NCBI GenBank assembly: GCA_017410455.1
Contig: JAFQQT010000017.1
Coordinates: forward strand, 62,001 to 126,000
Origin: Clostridia bacterium
GTDB taxonomy: Bacteria > Bacillota > Clostridia > Christensenellales > Aristaeellaceae
Direction of reading: 5' to 3'
Length of the DNA stretch: 64,000 nt
Below are positions 1 through 7,527 of the stretch, piece by piece. The first letter of the stretch is position 1; each line of letters starts with the position of its first letter. Below the pieces are notes generated by a model, which saw only the letters and a list, made by a program, of their open reading frames with translations, made no database searches and was not told the origin of the DNA. The translations under genes were made by a program, and so were the position numbers.

Positions 1-364
1 GGGCATCGGCCTGGGCCATCAGCTGATCGCCATCAGCCAGGGCGCGGCCATCCGCAAGCTGCCCTATGGTCACCGCGGCGGCAATCAGCCCATTGAGGAT
101 CTGAAAACCGGCGTGTGCGGCATCACCAGCCAGAACCATGGCTACGAGGTGGATAAGGAAAGTCTGCCGGAAAATGTCTCCCTGCGCTATATCAACCGCA
201 ACGACGGCTCCTGCGAGGGCATTGATTATCTGGACATGCCCGTGTTCTCCGTGCAGTTCCAGCCCGCCATGACCGGCGGTATCCATAATGGGGTCAAAAT
301 TGGCACCCACACCCTGTTCGACCGCTTTATTGCGCTGATGGGAGGTAACAAGGAATGCCGCTGA
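1..364 (+). CDS. carA: Carbamoyl-phosphate synthase small subunit, C-terminal part, glutaminase triad lost
   Basis: This is the 3' end of carA; the gene begins before the window and reads from base 2. The 120 visible residues are the second half of the class I glutamine amidotransferase domain, which normally hydrolyses glutamine and feeds ammonia to CarB. The family is clear from GHQ (14-22), GHRGGNQP (68-91) and TSQNHGY (125-145). All three catalytic positions differ from the family: the nucleophile elbow reads GIGLGHQ instead of GICLGHQ (Gly codon at 8-10), and the HPE motif reads QPA (260-268). Established knowledge: Cys, His and Glu form the triad, and loss of the Cys leaves only ammonia-dependent synthesis. 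I infer a structural or regulatory subunit. It overlaps the next gene by 10 bases, so the two are translated together. Confidence 0.9.
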   Translation, partial: GIGLGHQLIAISQGAAIRKLPYGHRGGNQPIEDLKTGVCGITSQNHGYEVDKESLPENVSLRYINRNDGSCEGIDYLDMPVFSVQFQPAMTGGIHNGVKIGTHTLFDRFIALMGGNKECR

Positions 365-3300
365 ATCCTTCGCTCAAGAAAGTTATGATCATCGGCTCCG
401 GCCCCATCGTCATCGGTCAGGCGGCGGAGTTCGACTACGCGGGCTCCCAGGCCTGTAAGGCCCTGAAGGCCGCGGGCCTGGAGGTGGTGCTGGTCAATCC
501 CAACCCCGCCACCATCATGACCGACCACACTTCCGCCGACCAGATCTACATCGAGCCCCTGACCCTGGAGACCCTGCGCCGCATCATCATCAAGGAAAAG
601 CCTGACTCCCTGCTGTCCACCCTGGGCGGCCAGAGCGGCCTGACCCTTTCCATGCAGCTGGCCAAGGAGGGCTTCCTGGATCAGCACGGCGTGAAGCTTC
701 TGGGCGCCAAGTGCGAGACCATTGAGAAGGCCGAGGATCGCCTGCTGTTCAAGCAGACCATGGAATCCATCGGCCAGCCCTGCATCCCCTCCGATGTGGT
801 GGAGAACCTGCCTGACGCCATCAAGCTGGCCGCGAAGATCGGCTATCCCGTTATCGTGCGCCCGGCCTTCACCATGGGCGGCGAGGGCGGCGGCATCTGC
901 CAGAACGAGGAGGAGCTGCGCGAGATCGCCGCGAACGGCCTGCGCCTTTCTCCCATCACCCAGGTGCTGATCGAGAAGTGCGTCTCCGGCTGGAAGGAGA
1001 TCGAGTTCGAGGTCATGCGCGACGCCAAGGGCAACGTCATCGCCGTCTGCTCGATGGAGAACATCGACCCCGTGGGCGTGCACACCGGCGACTCCATCGT
1101 CGTGGCCCCTGCGCTGACCCTGTCCAATGACGAGTATCAGATGCTCCGCCGCGCTGCGCTGGACATGGTGTCCGCCCTGGAGGTGGAGGGCGGCTGTAAC
1201 TGCCAGTTTGCGCTCAAGCCTGACAGCTTTGAGTACGCCGTCATCGAGGTCAACCCCCGCGTGAGCCGTTCCTCCGCCCTGGCCTCCAAGGCCACCGGCT
1301 ATCCCATCGCCAAGACCGCCGCGATGATCGCCATCGGCTACACGCTGGACGAAATTCCCAACGCCATGACCGGCAAACCCCTGGCGGGCTTTGAGCCCAC
1401 GGTGGACTACATCGTGGCCAAGGTGCCCAAGTGGCCCTTCGACAAGTTCGTTTACGGCAAGCGCACCCTGGGCACCCAGATGAAGGCGACGGGCGAGGTG
1501 ATGTCCATCGGCGTGAGCGTGGAGCAGGCGCTGATGAAGGCTGTGCGCGGCGCGGAGATCGGCTGCGACACCCTGCGCATGAAGTCCCTGCTGGAGCTGA
1601 CGGACGAGGAGCTGCTCGACCTGATCGGCCGCTGCACCGACCAGCGCATGTATGCCGTTTATGAGGCCATTGCCCGCGGCGTGAGCCTGGAAACGCTGCA
1701 TGACATCACCAGGATCGACTACTACTTCCTGAGCAAGTTCCAGAACCTGTGGAACATGGAAGCCCGCCTGATGCAGGGCAATGTCGATTGCGACCTGTAC
1801 ATGAAAGCCAAGAAGATGGGCTTCCCGGACAAGGTGATCGAGCGCCTGTCCGGCGAGAAGGTGCCCATGCACCGTGACCCCGTCTACAAGATGGTGGACA
1901 CCTGCGCGGGCGAATTCGAGGCCCAGCGCCCCTACTTCTACGCCACCTACGATGAGGAGAACGAGGCTGCGGACTTCCTCGCCAAGCGCGAGAAGAAGCC
2001 CTGTGTGATGGTGCTGGGCTCCGGCCCCATCCGCATCGGCCAGGGCATCGAGTTCGACTATGCCTCCGTTCACTGCGTGTGGATGCTCAAGAACGCCGGT
2101 TACGATGTGGTCATGGTCAACAACAACCCCGAGACCGTCTCCACCGACTTCGACACCGCTGACCGCCTGTACTTCGAGCCCCTGACCCCCGAGGACGTGC
2201 TGGGCATCATCGCCACGGAGAAGCCTGTGGGCGTGGTCGCGGCCTTTGGCGGCCAGACCGCCATCAAGCTGACCCATGCGCTGGAGAACGCGGGCGTCAG
2301 GATCCTTGGCACCTCCGCCGACATGATCGACGCTGCCGAGGACCGCGAGCGCTTCGACGCGGCGATGGAGAAGTACGGCATCAAGCGCCCCCAGGGTACC
2401 ACGGTCATGACCACCGAGGAGGCGCTGGAGGCCGCCAACAACCTCGGCTACCCCGTACTGGTGCGTCCCTCCTACGTGCTGGGCGGCCAGAACATGATCA
2501 TCGCCTATCAGGACTCCGACATCGTGGAGTACATGAAGATCATCCTGGCCCAGGGCATCGAGAACCCCATCCTGATCGACCAGTACCTCAAGGGCATCGA
2601 GGCCGAGGCCGACGCCATCTGCGACGGCGAGGATGTTCTCATTCCCGGCATCATGGAGCACATCGAGTCCTCCGGCGTCCACTCCGGCGACTCCATCGCG
2701 GTGTACCCCGCCTGGAACCTGACCGGCGCGATGTACCAGCGCCTGGTGGAGGTCACCAAGCAGATCGCCCTCGAATTGGGCACGCTGGGCCTGATCAACA
2801 TCCAGTACATCGTCTACCACAATGAGGTGTACGTCATCGAGGCGAATCCCCGTGCTTCCCGTACGGTTCCCTACATCAGCAAGGTGACGGGCGTGCCCAT
2901 GGTCGATCTGGCCGTGCGCGCCATGCTGGGCGAGAAGATCAAGGACATGGGCTACGGCACGGGCCTGTACCGCCAGAGCCCCTACTTCGCCGTCAAGGTA
3001 CCCTGCTTCTCCTTCGAGAAGCTGGCTGACGTCGACACCCACCTGGGCCCGGAGATGAAGTCCACGGGCGAGGTGCTGGGTCTGGGCACCAACCTGCAGG
3101 AGGCCATCTACAAGGGCCTGGTCGCTGCGGGCTACAAGATGCGCCACAACGGCGGCGGCGTGCTGATCACCGTACGCGACAAGGACAAGCTGGAAGTGGT
3201 CGACGTGGCGCGCAAGTTCGCGCAGCTGGGCTTTACCATCTTCGCCTCCACCGGCACCGCCCGCGTGCTGCTGCAGCACGGCGTGTACTCCGCCGTCGTC

Positions 3301-4383
3301 AAGCATGACTCCATGGTGGGCATGCTGGAAAAGGGCCAGGTGCAGTACGTCATTTCCACCTCCGTCAAGGGCCGCGACCCGCTGCTGGATTCCGTCCGCC
3401 TGCGCCGCAAGGCCGTGGAGCGCGGCATCCCGCTGTTCACCTCCCTGGACACCGCCTCCGCCCTGGCCAATGCGCTGACCAGCCGCTACACCCAGGACAA
3501 CGTGGAGCTGGTGGACATCAACAACATGCGCAAGGCCCCCAAGAAGCTGAGTTTCGTCAAGATGCGCGGCACGGGCAACGATTTCCTCTACTTCGACTGC
3601 TTCGAGCAGCAGGTGGACAGCCCCGAATCCCTGGCGGTGCGCCTGAGCAACCGCCGCACCGGCGTGGGCGCGGACGGCATCGTCCTCATCATGCCCTCCG
3701 CCAAGGCGGATTGCCGCATGCGCATGTTCAATGCTGACGGCTCCGAGGGTACCGTGGCCGGCAACGCCACCCGCTGCGTGTGCAAGTACCTGTACGAGTC
3801 CGGCCGCGTGGTGAAGAATGAGATGACCATCGAAACCGGCAGCGGCGTGAAGAAGGCCAAGCTCTTCATCCGCGAGGACACGGTGTATTCCGTGCTGGTG
3901 GACATGGGCTGCCCGGCCTTTGAGCCTGCGCAGGTGCCGGTCAAGCTGGACGGCGAGCGCGTGATGAAGCGCCGCGTGTTCCTGGCGGGCGAGATGCGCG
4001 AGATCAGCTGCATCTCCATGGGCAACCCCCATGTGGTGATGTTCGTGCTGGACGTGAACCGCATCAACTTGGAGCAGGTCGGCCCGATGATCGAGCAGGA
4101 TCCCATGTTCCCGGAGCGCGTGAACGTTTCCTTCGCGCAGATTGTGGACAAGAACAACATTGTGATGCGCGTATGGGAGCGCGGCATTGGCGAAACCGCT
4201 GCCTGCGGCACCGGCGCCTGCGCGGTGGCCGTGGCGGCCGTCGAGAACGGCCTGTGCAAGCGCGGCACCGACATCGACGTCCAGATGCCCGGCGGCACCC
4301 TGGTGGTTCGCTACCAGAAGGACGGCCAGGTCTGGCTCACCGGCGACGCGGTGATGGACTTCGAAGGCACCATCCGCATCTAA
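355..4383 (+). CDS. carB: Carbamoyl-phosphate synthase large subunit fused to a DapF-like domain
   Basis: This 1342-residue protein joins two enzymes. Residues 1-1057 are a full CarB: a first ATP-grasp half beginning IIGSGPIVIGQ, a second half beginning VLGSGPIRIGQ near residue 548, and a C-terminal MGS-like allosteric domain from about residue 935. CarB makes carbamoyl phosphate for pyrimidines and arginine. Residues about 1063-1342 are a full-length diaminopimelate epimerase fold: KMRGTGNDF, GVGADG, GNPHVV, ERVNVSF and GETAACGTGACA. There is no stop or frameshift at the joint, and the internal ATG at 3526 has no good ribosome binding site, so this is a real fusion. DapF normally uses two cysteines. 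Cys1284 is kept, but the one in CGNG is Ala1135 (VAGNATRC), so ordinary epimerase activity is doubtful. The start at 355 has GGAGGT at 341. Confidence 0.95.
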   Translation: MPLNPSLKKVMIIGSGPIVIGQAAEFDYAGSQACKALKAAGLEVVLVNPNPATIMTDHTSADQIYIEPLTLETLRRIIIKEKPDSLLSTLGGQSGLTLSMQLAKEGFLDQHGVKLLGAKCETIEKAEDRLLFKQTMESIGQPCIPSDVVENLPDAIKLAAKIGYPVIVRPAFTMGGEGGGICQNEEELREIAANGLRLSPITQVLIEKCVSGWKEIEFEVMRDAKGNVIAVCSMENIDPVGVHTGDSIVVAPALTLSNDEYQMLRRAALDMVSALEVEGGCNCQFALKPDSFEYAVIEVNPRVSRSSALASKATGYPIAKTAAMIAIGYTLDEIPNAMTGKPLAGFEPTVDYIVAKVPKWPFDKFVYGKRTLGTQMKATGEVMSIGVSVEQALMKAVRGAEIGCDTLRMKSLLELTDEELLDLIGRCTDQRMYAVYEAIARGVSLETLHDITRIDYYFLSKFQNLWNMEARLMQGNVDCDLYMKAKKMGFPDKVIERLSGEKVPMHRDPVYKMVDTCAGEFEAQRPYFYATYDEENEAADFLAKREKKPCVMVLGSGPIRIGQGIEFDYASVHCVWMLKNAGYDVVMVNNNPETVSTDFDTADRLYFEPLTPEDVLGIIATEKPVGVVAAFGGQTAIKLTHALENAGVRILGTSADMIDAAEDRERFDAAMEKYGIKRPQGTTVMTTEEALEAANNLGYPVLVRPSYVLGGQNMIIAYQDSDIVEYMKIILAQGIENPILIDQYLKGIEAEADAICDGEDVLIPGIMEHIESSGVHSGDSIAVYPAWNLTGAMYQRLVEVTKQIALELGTLGLINIQYIVYHNEVYVIEANPRASRTVPYISKVTGVPMVDLAVRAMLGEKIKDMGYGTGLYRQSPYFAVKVPCFSFEKLADVDTHLGPEMKSTGEVLGLGTNLQEAIYKGLVAAGYKMRHNGGGVLITVRDKDKLEVVDVARKFAQLGFTIFASTGTARVLLQHGVYSAVVKHDSMVGMLEKGQVQYVISTSVKGRDPLLDSVRLRRKAVERGIPLFTSLDTASALANALTSRYTQDNVELVDINNMRKAPKKLSFVKMRGTGNDFLYFDCFEQQVDSPESLAVRLSNRRTGVGADGIVLIMPSAKADCRMRMFNADGSEGTVAGNATRCVCKYLYESGRVVKNEMTIETGSGVKKAKLFIREDTVYSVLVDMGCPAFEPAQVPVKLDGERVMKRRVFLAGEMREISCISMGNPHVVMFVLDVNRINLEQVGPMIEQDPMFPERVNVSFAQIVDKNNIVMRVWERGIGETAACGTGACAVAVAAVENGLCKRGTDIDVQMPGGTLVVRYQKDGQVWLTGDAVMDFEGTIRI

Positions 4384-4395
4384 ACAAACAGAAGG

Positions 4396-4422
4396 GGAGA
4401 GTCGCGAGGCTCTCTCCTTTTT
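4396..4422 (+). terminator. Terminator after carAB-dapF
   Basis: GGAGAG (4396-4401) pairs with CTCTCC (4412-4417) and is followed by five T residues, a standard intrinsic terminator 12 bases after the fusion gene. Confidence 0.8.
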
Positions 4423-4423
4423 G

Positions 4424-4453
4424 TTGACTTTGTGTGCGGCTTTATGATATCCT
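4424..4453 (+). promoter_or_regulatory. Promoter of the antitoxin-toxin unit
   Basis: TTGACT (4424-4429) and TATCCT (4448-4453) with an 18-base spacer. The overlapping TATGATATCCTATCA tract could also be the antitoxin operator (inference). Confidence 0.5.
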
Positions 4454-4473
4454 ATCATTGGAGGTGAATGTCC

Positions 4474-4713
4474 ATGACGGCTGTTTCTATCGTGAATTTC
4501 AGCAAGAATGCGGCAGAATATCTGACCCATGCAGTGAAAAACCAGGACGTGATCAGTGTAACGACCGAGAACGGCACAGCGGTGATCATCAGCGAGGAGG
4601 AGTTCCGGGGCATGCTGGAAACGATCGCGCTTCTCAGGGCTGCGGGTATGCCGGAGCGCGTTGAGGAGGCAAGAAGCACCCCTGTGGAGGAGAGTGACGA
4701 CTTTGCCTGGTGA
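4474..4713 (+). CDS. Phd/YefM family antitoxin
   Basis: A 79-residue protein with the Phd/YefM pattern: an N-terminal DNA-binding part (VNFSKNAAEYLTHAV), then TTENGTAVIISEEEFRGMLET and a short acidic tail that would bind the toxin. Such proteins repress their own operon and neutralise a RelE/YoeB-type ribonuclease. The start at 4474 is preferred over the ATG at 4468 because GGAGGT at 4460 is 8 bases upstream. Its stop lies inside the beginning of the toxin reading frame (4703), the usual overlap in these pairs. The gene is intact although its partner is interrupted. Confidence 0.85.
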   Translation: MTAVSIVNFSKNAAEYLTHAVKNQDVISVTTENGTAVIISEEEFRGMLETIALLRAAGMPERVEEARSTPVEESDDFAW

Positions 4714-4981
4714 GCCGAATTATGTGCTGAAAATTTTGAAGGGCGCACAGAAGGATAAAGAGAAAATATAGCAGATACCGGCGCTGCGTCGGAATGTTGA
4801 GGAGCTGCTGGCGATCATCCGCGTGAATCCGTATCAGAATCCCCCGCCATATGAGAAGCTGGTAGGAAGCATGCATGGGATGTATTCGAGGCGCATCAAT
4901 AAGCAGCATCGCCTTGTCTACGAGGTTGATGAAGCCGCAAAGATCATCCGTATCGTATCCATGTGGACACATTATGAATAA
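4703..4981 (+). pseudogene. Txe/YoeB-type toxin with an in-frame amber codon
   Basis: Reading from TTG at 4703 gives a 92-codon frame that matches Txe/YoeB ribonuclease toxins nearly end to end, including NPPPYEKLVG, YSRRINKQHRLVYEV and the C-terminal MWTHYE. The frame is broken by a single TAG at 4769-4771, in the context EKI-stop-QIPALRR; relatives often have Lys there, so one AAG-to-TAG change explains it. The remaining 70 codons are undamaged. Under the standard code no functional toxin is made: the first piece is 22 residues and no ribosome binding site precedes an internal start. Either this is a recent inactivation or TAG is read as sense. Confidence 0.8.
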
Positions 4982-5025
4982 ACAAAACAGCCGCTTGACC
5001 TTGCGCATCGAGGTTCAGGCGGCTG

Positions 5026-5265
5026 TTATGTGGTCTGGTAGATATTGTGTCCGGCCAGCGGGGCAGGAGTGTTGCTGAGTTCGGCGATGTAGTCAATGCT
5101 GACGTTGTAGAACTGCGCCAGGCGGATGACCAGGGCGAAGGGGATTTCGCGCTTGCCCTGCTCGTAGTTGGTGTAGGTGGTCTTGTTGAGGCCGAGGGCT
5201 GCGACGAGCTGATCCTGTGTCATGTCGTGATCCTCTCGCAGGTCGCGTAGGCGTCGGTAGTGCAT
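5026..5265 (-). CDS. XRE family transcriptional regulator
   Basis: A 79-residue single-domain helix-turn-helix protein. MTQDQLVAALGLNKTTYTNYEQGKREIP is the XRE (Cro/C1) motif, followed by a short tail (NVSIDYIAELSN). I start it at 5265 (MHYRRLRD) rather than 5283 because AAGGGAGG sits 7 bases upstream. It is divergent from the gene at 5364, and the space between holds a promoter with two matching inverted repeats, so it most likely represses that promoter and perhaps its own. It resembles orphan phage- or plasmid-type repressors. Confidence 0.85.
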   Translation of the reverse strand: MHYRRLRDLREDHDMTQDQLVAALGLNKTTYTNYEQGKREIPFALVIRLAQFYNVSIDYIAELSNTPAPLAGHNIYQTT

Positions 5266-5291
5266 GGCGTCTCCTCCCTTCACTTTAACTA

Positions 5292-5346
5292 TTGACAGAA
5301 TACAACAAATGATGTATTATGTTCGTAGAATACCACGAATGTGGTA
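5292..5346 (+). promoter_or_regulatory. Promoter with twin operators for the XRE regulator
   Basis: TTGACA (5292-5297), a 17-base spacer and TATTAT (5315-5320). Two related inverted repeats with 4-base centres lie 30 bases apart: TACAACaaatGATGTA (5301-5316, over the spacer and -10) and TACCACgaatGTGGTA (5331-5346, perfect, downstream of the start point). Both are preceded by AGAA. This is the expected layout of a dimeric repressor blocking the promoter. Confidence 0.75.
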
Positions 5347-5363
5347 GAATGGAGGGAGCAAAT

Positions 5364-5855
5364 ATGTCAAGAGATTGTCCGTTCCTGAAATGGGACAACG
5401 ACATCGGGTTCTTTGGTGGCTATCGTTGCCTCAGAACGCGCGAGAAAATCGTGGAGGGCGATTCCCTGTACAAGAATTACTGTCATGATTATGAGAGCAG
5501 CTATTCGAAATGCCCGCATTTTAAAGATGATACTTCCAGCGGCAGCTGTTTCTTGACAACCGCTTGTGTGGAGCGTAGAGGTTTGCCGGATGACTGCCAT
5601 GAACTGACAATGATGCGAAAAATGCGTGATGAATGGCTTGTGAACCAGCCCGGTGGCCGCGAGGAAATTGCGGAATACTACGCCATTGCGCCGTGCATTG
5701 TGGCGCACATCAACGCGCGTCCCGACGCGGCCGACGTGTGGGAGAAGCTCTATCAGGAGTATATCCTGCCCTGCGTGGCAGCGGCTGATGCGGGGGAGTT
5801 TAAGCGGGCGCATGGGGTGTATCGGGAGATGATAAAGGAGGTAAGTGACAGGTGA
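5364..5855 (+). CDS. Cys-rich protein with a CFI-box-like C-terminal motif
   Basis: A 163-residue protein of unknown function. The N-terminal part has scattered cysteines (CPFLKW, CLRT, CHDYE, CPHF) that could bind a metal. Residues about 70-100 contain CFLTTACVERRGLPDDC followed by ELTMMRKMRDEWL. That pattern recalls the CFI-box family (C-F/Y-I/L-x-T-A, then an L-R-x-F-R-D helix) seen at the ends of many uncharacterised bacterial proteins. The start at 5364 has GGAGGG 8 bases upstream. The promoter and twin operators before it suggest control by the divergent XRE gene. It overlaps the next gene by 4 bases. Confidence 0.75.
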   Translation: MSRDCPFLKWDNDIGFFGGYRCLRTREKIVEGDSLYKNYCHDYESSYSKCPHFKDDTSSGSCFLTTACVERRGLPDDCHELTMMRKMRDEWLVNQPGGREEIAEYYAIAPCIVAHINARPDAADVWEKLYQEYILPCVAAADAGEFKRAHGVYREMIKEVSDR

Positions 5856-6310
5856 TTTGGTTCTGGCTGTTTGTGATGGTGATTCCCATATCAAACTTGC
5901 TTATAGGTGCGGAACTGAGTGCGCACTATTGCATTTGGATTGCTGTTGGTGCAATAGGGACAAGCTTTGAAATATACAGGTTAGTAAAGAGAGAGAGGAT
6001 GAAGTCACAGTACAGGAAGAGGAACGGCTATACAAATCTGCCAAATAACTTAGGTGGGGGAACTCCTTACATGAGTGGCGGGTTACGAAGGAAAGCCGAT
6101 GAGAAGCGGGAATACATGTATACAATGCTCAATCTGTTGAACGAAGAGAAAGCAAAGTTGGATAGACTTGAGCAAAACAGAGCATCAATGACTCAGGATG
6201 ATTTTGATAGAGAGTTTAGATATCAGTACAACGTTGTTGCTCGAAGGGAACAATACTATAATCAGGCAGTTGAGGAATATCGTGCAGCTGAGTTGGAAGC
6301 CCCGTTATGA
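5852..6310 (+). CDS. Small membrane protein of unknown function
   Basis: A 152-residue protein beginning with GTG (GTGA overlap with the previous stop; AAGGAGG at 5835). Residues 1-43 form two hydrophobic segments (IWFWLFVMVIPISNLLIG and a second about residues 22-40). A basic stretch and a charged, probably helical cytoplasmic region (ADEKREYMYTMLNLL onward) follow. Base composition is clearly more AT-rich than the flanking genes, which suggests recent acquisition. It is co-transcribed with the Cys-rich gene; no function is recognised. Confidence 0.7.
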   Translation: MIWFWLFVMVIPISNLLIGAELSAHYCIWIAVGAIGTSFEIYRLVKRERMKSQYRKRNGYTNLPNNLGGGTPYMSGGLRRKADEKREYMYTMLNLLNEEKAKLDRLEQNRASMTQDDFDREFRYQYNVVARREQYYNQAVEEYRAAELEAPL

Positions 6311-6311
6311 G

Positions 6312-6351
6312 AATGCCCCCGCTGATGTAGCGTCAGCGGGGGCATTGTTGT
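6312..6351. terminator. Bidirectional terminator
   Basis: AATGCCCCCGCTGA (6312-6325) and TCAGCGGGGGCATT (6333-6346) form a perfect 14-bp stem with a 7-base loop. It lies between convergent genes and overlaps the end of the potD side. Confidence 0.85.
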
Positions 6352-7491
6352 TTACTTCGTATTCTTAACCTCCATCCACATGGCCTCATAGACCGGGAGG
6401 AAGTCGGGGGAGATGTCGTGGAAGAACTGGCACTTGTCCAGCACAGCCTGGTCGGGGTTCTGGACGTGGTTGGCGGTGTATTCCTCACCCATCAGGTCGA
6501 TGGCGCCCTGGTTGGGGGTGGAGTAGCAGATGTATTCGCAGTTCATGCGGGCGATCTCGGGGCGGCAGAGGAAGTTGATGAACAGCTCCGCGTTCTCCGG
6601 GTTCTTGGCTGTGGCGGGGATGACCGCGCCGTCCACCCAGACGTTGGAGCCCTCGGCAGGCACGAAGTAGTCCAGGTTCTCGTTCAGGTCGATGGCGTAC
6701 ATCGCGTCGCCGGACCACATCACCGCCAGTGCGGCCTCGCCGGCGACCATCTTGTCCTTGGTTTCATCCACCTGGTAGGCCTTGACAACGCCGCTCTTCT
6801 TCTGCTCGATCAGCTTCTCCTTGGCGGCCATCAGCTCGGGCACGTTGGTGGTGTTCAGGTCGTATCCCAGGTACTTGAGGGTCACGCCCATGCTGTCGCG
6901 GATGGAGTCCAGCATGAAGACCTGCTTCTGGTACTGGGTATCCCACAGGATGGACCAGGACTGGACGGGATCGGGGATCATGGTCTTGTTGTAGAGGATG
7001 CCCACGGTGCCCCACATGTAGGGCACGGAGTACTTGTTCTCCGGGTCGTAGGCGGGGTTCTGCAGGTAGGGGATGGTCTGCGCGGCGTTGGGGACGTTCT
7101 CAAAGTTGATCTCGCGCAGCATATTGCCCGCGATCATGCGCTCGATGATGTAATCGGAGGGGAAGCACACGTCGAAGGCGCCGGGGTTGGCCTCCACCTG
7201 CACGATCATGTCCTCCACGGTGGTGAAGCACATGTAGTTGACCTTGATGCCGTATTCCTGCTCGAACAGGGTGATGACGGCGGGGTCGATGTAGTCCTCC
7301 CAGTTGTAGACGTTGACGACCTTGCCGGTCTGCGCGGGGACGGTGGTGGCCTCGGGCATGGCGGTCTCCTCGGTAACAGCGGGCACGTCCGTGACGGCGG
7401 GCTCGTCAGCCGGCTTGTCGGAGCCGCAGCCCGCCAGCAGCAGGGCGCAGAGGGTGACAACGATGAGCAGAGCAATCTTGCGGAGCTTCAT
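6352..7491 (-). CDS. potD: Spermidine/putrescine-binding lipoprotein PotD
   Basis: A 379-residue extracellular substrate-binding protein of a polyamine ABC importer. It has a lipoprotein signal with lipobox LLAGC (Cys22), then a low-complexity Pro/Glu/Thr linker. The mature protein begins VNVYNWEDYIDPAVI, the hallmark of PotD/PotF, with YSVPYMWGTVGILYNK and a C-terminal NFLCRPEIA block. It is the last gene of the regulator-potABCD operon, after potC with a 36-base gap. Whether spermidine or putrescine is preferred cannot be told from motifs alone. Confidence 0.93.
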   Translation of the reverse strand: MKLRKIALLIVVTLCALLLAGCGSDKPADEPAVTDVPAVTEETAMPEATTVPAQTGKVVNVYNWEDYIDPAVITLFEQEYGIKVNYMCFTTVEDMIVQVEANPGAFDVCFPSDYIIERMIAGNMLREINFENVPNAAQTIPYLQNPAYDPENKYSVPYMWGTVGILYNKTMIPDPVQSWSILWDTQYQKQVFMLDSIRDSMGVTLKYLGYDLNTTNVPELMAAKEKLIEQKKSGVVKAYQVDETKDKMVAGEAALAVMWSGDAMYAIDLNENLDYFVPAEGSNVWVDGAVIPATAKNPENAELFINFLCRPEIARMNCEYICYSTPNQGAIDLMGEEYTANHVQNPDQAVLDKCQFFHDISPDFLPVYEAMWMEVKNTK

Positions 7492-7527
7492 GGCGGTTCA
7501 TCCTTTCATGCATTCAGTTTTGGGGGA

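Noticed and set aside
3526-3528. ATG inside the fusion that could start a separate dapF
   Set aside because: There is no properly spaced ribosome binding site before it and the frame is continuous with carB, so a fusion is the simpler reading.
226-4530. A 1434-codon open frame on the minus strand opposite carB-dapF
   Set aside because: It mirrors the third-position GC bias of the plus-strand gene, is rich in His/Ala/Gly/Leu, and shows no family motif. Similar antisense frames (for example 6418-8640, 21663-23189, 27228-30296 and 60937-63069) were left out for the same reason.
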